This document shows, one piece after another, positions 58,118 through 64,000 of a stretch of DNA of 64,000 nucleotides. Source of the stretch: Bog-756 sp963756515 (GTDB lineage Bacteria; Actinomycetota; Acidimicrobiia; Acidimicrobiales; RAAP-2); NCBI GenBank assembly GCA_963756515.1, contig CAVWNV010000013.1, positions 434,001 to 498,000 on the forward strand, read 5' to 3'. Both the position numbers and the translations under genes were made by a program. The notes under the pieces were generated by a model. That model ran no database searches. It was not told the DNA's origin and worked only from the letters and a program-made list of their open reading frames with translations. Numbering within the stretch: the first letter of the stretch is position 1; each line of letters starts with the position of its first letter.

Positions 58118-58437
58118 CATTCGGCCATGAGCGACCAGTCGCGCAACCCTCGGTGAGCCTTGGTCCGACGTCGGATTTTCCCTGAACCCATCGTGCTGCT
58201 GCGGTGATCGGGGGCCTGTCCTGGGGCAGATCGGGTCGTATCTGACGATGGGCGTCAGGCGGCTACAGCCGGCGGAACCGTCAAAGAGGGCCTGACGCCA
58301 TCATCGGCGGCGAAACGGGGAGCGGTCCTCACCAAACCGGATGCCCGAACCCCATGAGCGCTCCTCCACGAACTCGTCTACGCTCGTCACCGATTCGGTG
58401 GCTCACGCAGTGTTGAGGCGCAGTAGGCGGGGTGGAC
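58118..58437. other. Gap of about 320 bases with a large inverted repeat
   Basis: No gene. GGCGTCAGGC (58251-58260) pairs perfectly with GCCTGACGCC (58290-58299) across 29 bases. Adding GATG on the left and ATC on the right extends the arms to about 13 bases with one bulge. It may end the ACT gene's transcript or be the remnant of a mobile element. Confidence 0.5.
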
Positions 58438-59997
58438 ATGATCGGTGTGGCGTCGACGTTGCACTCGGACTCCAGCGCTCCTACCCAGACGCGACCAGGT
58501 CGGTCTGTGAACCTACTGACCGTTTTGGTCTTCGCGTTGGCACCGATCGCTGCGATTTGGTTCATCCACCGCTACGCGGTCAACGTGATCATCAATGACC
58601 AGTGGACCGACATCGACATCATCAGACGGGCGCACTCGGGCAGTTTGAGTTTTGCGGTCTTGTGGGCGCAGCACAACGAGAACAGGATTCTCTTTCCAAA
58701 TCTGATGGTCCTCGTCCTGGCCTACACGACCCACTTCAACGTCGTCGTCGAGGACTACCTGAGCGTCGTCCTGTTGACTGTGACCACCGGGCTCTTGATC
58801 ATGGCCCACAAACGCCGTTGCCCGGCCATCCAGTGGATCTGGTACTTCCCGGTCATCCTGTCGTTCCTGTCCTTCGATGTCCTGGCCAGCGCACTCTTCG
58901 GCTTTCTCTTCAGCTGGTTTCTGGTCTTGCTGGCGCTGGCCATCGCCATCTACTTACTCGACCGGCCAGTGCTGACCTGGCTGGCTCTGTCCGCGGCGGT
59001 GTGTGCGGCGGTGATCGGAAGCTTCTCCTCGCTCCAAGGCCTGCTGATCTGGCCGACAGGGTTGGTACTGCTCTATCTGCGCCGACGCTCCATGGCGTTC
59101 GCTCTGGTCTGGATGGGCTCGGCCGTGACTGCCTGCACCCTCTACTTCCTGAATTTCAATGTCGCGGCCTCCGGCGAGCATGACTCCTATGTCCTCGGCC
59201 ATCCCCTAACCGCCGCCAAGTACTACTTCTTCGCCGTCGGCGATGTGATCGGTGTCCGACTCCAGCCGGCATACAGGCACAGCGGTGCCCAGGTCGAGGT
59301 TCACGCCGTCGGAGTTCTGATCGTTGCCATCGCGGTGTGGGCAATAGTCCATGGTTTTCGCAGTGGTCGATCAGGAGCAAGTCCCATCGGCGTTGCCTTG
59401 ATCGTCTTCGGTCTGTTATTCGTAGCGTCCATCACGCTGGGTCGGCTTCCGATGGGTGAGTCGAACGCGTCTCGGTACCTGCCCTTCGAGGTCACCATCT
59501 GGGTGGGAGCGTACTTGGCCCTGTTCGATAGACCGGTGGGCTGGTCACGCGACGAACGGTCGATGTGGGCCCTGCGCGTTGACTACCTGTTGGGCATCCG
59601 CACTCGACAACCCGGAGATGACAACGTCAACCAGCTTCCGCCCCTGCGACGGCAGCAGCTCATTCAGCTGATGGGGCGCATGACCCTCATCGGAATCATC
59701 ATCGTGCAGATTGTGTCGGCACCCTACATAGGTCTGATCGATGCTCGGGGTTGGCACCGGAGGGAGGTGAAGGTTGCTCACGTGACTCTCACCATCAACC
59801 AGGCCTCTGACGGCCTCGTAGAGACGGTCCTTGGAAGTTATTCCGCACAGTTCATTCGACAGATGGCCTCCTTCGCACGACAAGAAGGGCTCAGTCTGTT
59901 CGCCTCCCCCACATCGGGAACAGGGAGCGAAGGCGGTGCGAGGGACCAGATCATCTGGATCCCAGAGCGTGCTCTGAAACTACGGAGCAGGAGATGA
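58432..59997 (+). CDS. Large integral membrane protein, GT-C-like
   Basis: Polytopic protein of 521 residues with about ten to eleven helices and a final globular part of about 95 residues. After helix 1 the first extracytoplasmic loop has NDQWTDIDIIRRAHSG, with acidic residues placed as in GT-C glycosyltransferases, and WAQHNENRILFPNLM follows. A later loop has MGESNASRYLPFEVTIWVGA. It may transfer a sugar from a lipid carrier, but family membership is not certain. GTG 58432 or ATG 58438 starts it. It is alone in its transcript. Confidence 0.65.
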   Translation: MDMIGVASTLHSDSSAPTQTRPGRSVNLLTVLVFALAPIAAIWFIHRYAVNVIINDQWTDIDIIRRAHSGSLSFAVLWAQHNENRILFPNLMVLVLAYTTHFNVVVEDYLSVVLLTVTTGLLIMAHKRRCPAIQWIWYFPVILSFLSFDVLASALFGFLFSWFLVLLALAIAIYLLDRPVLTWLALSAAVCAAVIGSFSSLQGLLIWPTGLVLLYLRRRSMAFALVWMGSAVTACTLYFLNFNVAASGEHDSYVLGHPLTAAKYYFFAVGDVIGVRLQPAYRHSGAQVEVHAVGVLIVAIAVWAIVHGFRSGRSGASPIGVALIVFGLLFVASITLGRLPMGESNASRYLPFEVTIWVGAYLALFDRPVGWSRDERSMWALRVDYLLGIRTRQPGDDNVNQLPPLRRQQLIQLMGRMTLIGIIIVQIVSAPYIGLIDARGWHRREVKVAHVTLTINQASDGLVETVLGSYSAQFIRQMASFARQEGLSLFASPTSGTGSEGGARDQIIWIPERALKLRSRR

Positions 59998-60100
59998 GCA
60001 GCGCGAAGGCGACCGTCCATCTCGTGACGGTCGATCCGGTCGGCTGAGTCCTGGCCGCCCTTCGACGGGTTGACCGGGGGGCTTCACGCCGGTTGAATGG

Positions 60101-60125
60101 CCCCACAGGTAGCTACGTAGTGGGG
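60101..60125. repeat. Inverted repeat before the agarase-like gene
   Basis: CCCCAC (60101-60106) and GTGGGG (60120-60125) flank the palindrome GTAGCTAC (60109-60116). It could be a terminator for the membrane-protein gene or an operator for the secreted glycosidase. Confidence 0.35.
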
Positions 60126-60174
60126 AAGTCACAACAGGGCGGCAGCGAAGTTCATAGGGCGGTGTGGGGGGAAC

Positions 60175-62142
60175 ATGAGGATCAGCCAGACGCCCATCAG
60201 GAAGTGTCGTCAGCGCCACTATTTGAGTTTGCGACTACTCACCCTCTTTCTGCCGGTCCTGCTGGCCTCGCTGACCCCGGTAGCTACGGCTCAAGCAGCC
60301 GGAACGGCGGCGCCCCGGGCTCGAACAGCAACACGTCAGAGCGCAGCCATCCGCACCCCGTTCAAAGCCACCGGCTTCTTCACGCTCGGCCACAAGGGCG
60401 GGCACTCCTTCTTCGTCACCCCCACCGGCCAGCCCTTCTACTCCTCCGGCATCGACCACGTGGCCATCGATCAGCCCGGCAACACGGACGAGACCACCGG
60501 CCTGTGCCTGTACTGCCAGGCCGTCGCCAGCGAGTACCCGACCACCGCGGCCTGGGCCACGGCGACCGTCGCCGAGCTCCGGTCGTGGGGGTTCAACAGC
60601 CTCGGTGCCTTCTCCGACGACACCACCTTCGGGTCACAGATGCCGTACAGCGTTCAACTGGGGATGGCCAGTGGCGACGACTGGTTCGCACCCTCCTTCG
60701 CCACCAATGCCGACCAGGTGGCCGCCACCCAGGTTGCTCCCCTGGCCAACGACCCGAACCTCATCGGCTGGTACACCGACAGCGAACTGGCCTGGGGACC
60801 CAACATCGACAACTTCAACACCCAGCTCCAGAACTACCTCGCCCTTCCGGCGGGTTCGCCTGGCCTGGCCGTGGCCCAGCAGTACATCGGCAATCCCGAC
60901 GGATTCCTCACTGCCCTGGCCACCCGGTACTTCCAGGTGACGACCGCGGCCGTCCGCATGTACGACCCGAACCACCTCATCCTCGGGGTCAAGTCGGAAG
61001 GCCAATACATCCAGCCCGAGTTGCTCGAGGCCGCCAGTCACTACATCAATGTGTTCAGCATCGACGACTACGCGCTGAAGCCCGGCTATGCCCAGATCAT
61101 CGACCAGCTCTGGCCCGGCTACCTTCCGGTCACCCCGACGTACTCCAACTTCGAGAAGTACCTGAACGGCACACCCATCATGGTGGCCGAGTACTCCTTC
61201 ACCGCCGCCACGCCACAGACCCCGGACACCGTTCCGGGGACTCTGTCCGTCGCGCCGACCCAACAGGCGCGTGCCGCCGCCTACACGAATTTCATCGCGC
61301 CACTCTACGAGGACGCGCCCTGGGTCGTGGGGGACGAGTGGTTCGAGCTGGTGGACGAGCCGCAGGGGGGGCGTTTCGATGGCGAGAACAACGACTTCGG
61401 GATCGTCGACGTAGAGGACCAGCCCTATCAGCCACTGGCGAGCCAGTTGGAGATCATGCACTCCATGGCCCCCGATCGCATCTACCAGACCGGGCCGACA
61501 TGCGACTCGTGGGCCGACAGCACCAGTGGCGTGGCGTGTACGGCCACGATGCCCCAGGTCAGCTATCCCTTCGGCATCTTCACCACCGCTCTCCCCAATG
61601 CCACACAGGACAGCGAGTACTCGAACTACGTGATCGCCGTCGGAGGGAGGCCGCACTACACGCTCTCCTTGTCTTCGGGGCAATCGCTCCCGCCAGGCCT
61701 CAGGCTCGCCGCCAAGACCGGACTCGTGTCCGGCAAGCCGAAGACCTTCGGGACCTTCACCTTCACCGTGGATGCCAGCGACTCGACGAGCCCGACGCCA
61801 CAGACCGCGACACAGTCCGTATCGATCACCATCAGTCCAAAGCCGATCACCATCAAGGCGTCCGCCCTGGCTGCTGTCCAGGACCACCCGTACTGTCATG
61901 TGCTGTCAGCCAAGGGAGGTGATGCCCCCTATACCTGGGCCGTGACCAGTGGGGCGTTGCCGACCGGGATGGGACTCAACAGTGACGGGTCGTTCGCCGG
62001 CAGTCCTTCCGTGTCGGGAACGTTCACCTTCACCGCCCGGGCGACGGATGCCTACACGCCGGCGGACAGTGCCAGCCAGGCACTGTCCATGCAGGTGGCA
62101 GCAGGCGCTCCTACCGGCCGGACCACCTGCTCCACAGGCTGA
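60175..62142 (+). CDS. Secreted agarase-like glycoside hydrolase with Ig domains
   Basis: Exported protein of 655 residues. Signal peptide at about 15-42 (SLRLLTLFLPVLLASLTPVA). The catalytic TIM barrel spans about 65-430: GHKGGHSFFVTPTGQPFYSS GIDHV opens it as in agarase-like GH families; the acid/base is likely Glu204 in IGWYTDSELAWG and the nucleophile Glu339 in IMVAEYSFTAA. Two putative-Ig (He_PIG) domains follow (about 465-560 and 565-650) with LPPGLRLAAKTGLVSGKP and LPTGMGLNSDGSFAGSP. It should cut a galactan-like or related polysaccharide outside the cell. No partner gene overlaps it. Confidence 0.78.
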   Translation: MRISQTPIRKCRQRHYLSLRLLTLFLPVLLASLTPVATAQAAGTAAPRARTATRQSAAIRTPFKATGFFTLGHKGGHSFFVTPTGQPFYSSGIDHVAIDQPGNTDETTGLCLYCQAVASEYPTTAAWATATVAELRSWGFNSLGAFSDDTTFGSQMPYSVQLGMASGDDWFAPSFATNADQVAATQVAPLANDPNLIGWYTDSELAWGPNIDNFNTQLQNYLALPAGSPGLAVAQQYIGNPDGFLTALATRYFQVTTAAVRMYDPNHLILGVKSEGQYIQPELLEAASHYINVFSIDDYALKPGYAQIIDQLWPGYLPVTPTYSNFEKYLNGTPIMVAEYSFTAATPQTPDTVPGTLSVAPTQQARAAAYTNFIAPLYEDAPWVVGDEWFELVDEPQGGRFDGENNDFGIVDVEDQPYQPLASQLEIMHSMAPDRIYQTGPTCDSWADSTSGVACTATMPQVSYPFGIFTTALPNATQDSEYSNYVIAVGGRPHYTLSLSSGQSLPPGLRLAAKTGLVSGKPKTFGTFTFTVDASDSTSPTPQTATQSVSITISPKPITIKASALAAVQDHPYCHVLSAKGGDAPYTWAVTSGALPTGMGLNSDGSFAGSPSVSGTFTFTARATDAYTPADSASQALSMQVAAGAPTGRTTCSTG

Positions 62143-62143
62143 C

Positions 62144-62587
62144 GTGCGCTACTCGATCAGTCGACCCACCGTGGTCGGTCGCCCGATATCACTGAACGAC
62201 CAGGTATTCACCGACCGGGTCTCGAAGGTCAGCCACCCGATGCGGAACTTCTATCTCTTGCGGGGGCCGCTCGACGTGTGTGCCGACTTCTCGAATGACC
62301 CGAGCTATTGGTGGCCGGACGATCGAGCATGGTGCCTAAGCACCGACACTGATTTCTACTGGAGCTACCTTGCCGGAACCAGGAAGTGCATCGACGAGGT
62401 TCTCGCCGTGCCACTGGTGGATGCCGTCGAGACCAAACCGGAGAATCCCGCACGTTCGGGGATGGACATGATCAACAACCCAAAACGGGATCGTACCTCG
62501 CTGGCCGTGATGGCAGCGAAGGCCACCCACGATGTGCGGACCAGTCGTTGTCAATGTGTAGGTATCAGCCACCGGTACTGGTCATAG
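62144..62587 (+). CDS. Hypothetical protein
   Basis: Frame of 147 residues starting at GTG 62144, 2 bases after the agarase-like stop. The middle part (SHPMRNFYLLRGPLDVCADF, then PSYWWPDDRAWCLSTDTDFY and WSYLAGTRKCIDEVLAVPLV) has a Trp/Asp/Cys-rich pattern characteristic of a real soluble protein, and I recall it only as conserved hypothetical. The last 30 residues look less conserved. Its end overlaps the end of the convergent DUF4328-like gene by 37 bases. Confidence 0.6.
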   Translation: MRYSISRPTVVGRPISLNDQVFTDRVSKVSHPMRNFYLLRGPLDVCADFSNDPSYWWPDDRAWCLSTDTDFYWSYLAGTRKCIDEVLAVPLVDAVETKPENPARSGMDMINNPKRDRTSLAVMAAKATHDVRTSRCQCVGISHRYWS

Positions 62588-63999
62588 GCCACATACAGAG
62601 GCTTGGAGCCATGCGGAATCTCAAAGTACAGTTCGGCATCGGTGCACTGATCGGGCCTCAGACTTGGGATCGCATTGGTCGAGGTGTGCACCTTTTGGCC
62701 CCCACCGACTCCGAGCACAAATGGGTAGGAACTGGGACCCGTCTCTGAACCGTTAGATCCGGCACATACTCCAACGCTGGCTATAGCAAACGTTAACGAA
62801 TCAATCTTGTCTGGATACGCAACATCCAATACGAGTACCTCTGAGATCCCAACTCCCGACGGGTTGGTTACGTTCAGCGTTACGCCCAACGGGTTGACCG
62901 TGTTCTGCGTGTTTGCTGGCACGGGAAGAGTGGTGCGTGGTTGGGCGGTTGGCGCGGGCATCGTGAATGTTGGCTGGGTCGATGGAGGCGGCTGCGGTTC
63001 GCTGCTGATCCGCGACACATTGTGAACGATCAGAAAGAAGCCCACGGCACCAATCAGGCCGCAGATTCCAACAATGAGACCAGCAAAGGCCAGGCCTTTT
63101 CCTCCCACCGCCTCGTTCGATGCCTTGATCTGTCGCAATGCCACTAGGGCGAAGACGATTGCCAGCAGGGACCCGAGACCGAACAACCACAGAAGCGACA
63201 GGATCAACGATGCAATCGCCAGACCATTCGTCGCTGGCAGCGCTGGCCCCTCCGTGTAGCCCGGGTACTGGGAATGATGTGTTGGGGCCTGTACGTAGTC
63301 GGGTTGGACCGCAGACGGATACGACCCACCATCCACCACTGTCGCAGTGGACACGATCACTGCGTCTCGATGATCTGTCGCGATGGCTGTAACGACTCGG
63401 TAGGCATTCAGGCCTACAGCCAGGAACGCACCGATTGAAATGAGGGAGAGAACTACGCCCGCTGGGGGTGCGCCGACCTGAGCGACCAGCCTGGCGGGTA
63501 CAAGGAAGCCGGTCAGGAGGAACAGCAACCAGGTGTAGAGGACCTGACGGCGGCGTGCGTCCCCCGAGGGGAGGCAGTCCCGAATGGCCTGGTAGGGCAT
63601 CCACAGGTTCACCACGGGGACGAACCAGCAGCCCACACCCCACCCGGGCGAGTGACGGGCCGAGTATCGGAGAGATCGCGCCACGGTCGCAGCGCGGTAT
63701 TGCCAGATGAAGAAGAACACTTCGACGACCAGGAGACCAAGTGAGACCAGCGAAAACAGAGCACTCGACAACGGCCGCCTCGGTTGGGCGGGTGCGGGTA
63801 CCCCAATACTGCTGGCATGGAGTGCGGCGTGCCACCAGTGCCACAGTGCCCTGTAATAGTCGGCGTTGGCCCAGTTGAGCAGCACACCGACAATGCCAAC
63901 GGCCGCCCAAATCCAGACTGCTACTGCGATGAAACCATCCAAGCGAGCCTGCTGGGTTTGGAGGTGGGCAGCTAGATGTTGGTCTCTCGCACCTCCCAC
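62551..63999 (-). CDS. DUF4328-like membrane protein (5' end cut by window)
   Basis: At least 482 residues, probably longer at the N-terminus, because the window ends 1 base beyond the first possible start. The N-terminal part resembles DUF4328, with helices and the cytoplasmic block SARHSPGWGVGCWFVPVVNL then WMPYQAIRDC. A DUF4190-like two-helix unit follows (NGLAIASLILSLLWLFGLGS, IKASNEAVGGKGLAFAGLIV). The extracytoplasmic C-terminus (about 330-482) begins with a Pro/Thr linker and is beta-rich. Function unknown. The gene lies on a lower-GC stretch than most of the window. Confidence 0.75.
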   Translation of the reverse strand: MGGARDQHLAAHLQTQQARLDGFIAVAVWIWAAVGIVGVLLNWANADYYRALWHWWHAALHASSIGVPAPAQPRRPLSSALFSLVSLGLLVVEVFFFIWQYRAATVARSLRYSARHSPGWGVGCWFVPVVNLWMPYQAIRDCLPSGDARRRQVLYTWLLFLLTGFLVPARLVAQVGAPPAGVVLSLISIGAFLAVGLNAYRVVTAIATDHRDAVIVSTATVVDGGSYPSAVQPDYVQAPTHHSQYPGYTEGPALPATNGLAIASLILSLLWLFGLGSLLAIVFALVALRQIKASNEAVGGKGLAFAGLIVGICGLIGAVGFFLIVHNVSRISSEPQPPPSTQPTFTMPAPTAQPRTTLPVPANTQNTVNPLGVTLNVTNPSGVGISEVLVLDVAYPDKIDSLTFAIASVGVCAGSNGSETGPSSYPFVLGVGGGQKVHTSTNAIPSLRPDQCTDAELYFEIPHGSKPLYVAYDQYRWLIPTH

Positions 64000-64000
64000 G

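Noticed and set aside
1..64000. CRISPR array, rRNA, prophage or plasmid replication genes
   Set aside because: Looked for regularly spaced repeats and for typical genes; none were seen.

Overview
The window is very GC-rich, uses GTG starts freely and is packed with genes that overlap by 4 bases (ATGA or GTGA). This points to an actinobacterium. The F420-type oxidoreductases, the MurT/GatD lipid II amidation pair, DUF5996, TetR-controlled acyl-CoA enzymes and secreted proteins with long-spaced WLV..DGG repeats fit a member of the Acidimicrobiia best. That placement is inferred from gene content, because no rRNA or classical marker gene is present.

Layout: 0-8.3 kb holds housekeeping and redox genes (GNAT, cell-wall amidase, LpdA-type quinone reductase, PIG-V-like mannosyltransferase, two SDRs, an AhpD-like protein and an epimerase broken by two compensating frameshifts). 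8.4-15.8 kb holds secreted hydrolases, an MBL-fold enzyme, a RidA protein and a three-gene membrane cassette (COG4705, COG4280 and a small protein). 15.8-19.7 kb is an island with less extreme base composition (methyltransferase, GT4 glycosyltransferase, sulfotransferase, gene fragments). It ends in tRNA-Val(CAC), and a 13-base direct repeat lies at both of its edges. 19.8-23.1 kb has an amidase, a two-domain VOC protein and a membrane protein.

23.1-33.6 kb is the most distinctive part. A TetR regulator and a perfect palindrome sit in front of a tightly overlapping operon: acyl-CoA reductase fused to a HAD domain, a zinc alcohol dehydrogenase, a LarA-like protein and a PlsC-like acyltransferase. 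This converges on a second overlapping operon, HAD-PlsC fusion, MurT and GatD. I infer that the first operon makes or remodels a lipid through a fatty alcohol or aldehyde. The second ties phospholipid synthesis to lipid II amidation.

33.9-44.5 kb is mostly ordinary metabolism and transport (LysR, YqgE/AlgH, crotonase, MFS, MscL, LLM oxidoreductase, nitroreductase, peroxiredoxin, NhaA, thioesterase). 44.6-49 kb carries two secreted GH43-like proteins, one with a frameshift in a C7 run, and an intact IS481-type insertion sequence. 49-58 kb is a run of small genes, including a homologue of the CTP-dependent archaeal-type riboflavin kinase (DUF120), DUF5996, a pentapeptide-repeat protein, a Usp, DUF899, a PPOX protein and an ACT-domain protein. 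58.4-64 kb has a large membrane protein, a secreted agarase-like glycosidase with Ig domains, and a DUF4328-like membrane protein cut by the window end. No CRISPR array, rRNA, prophage or plasmid replication gene was seen.
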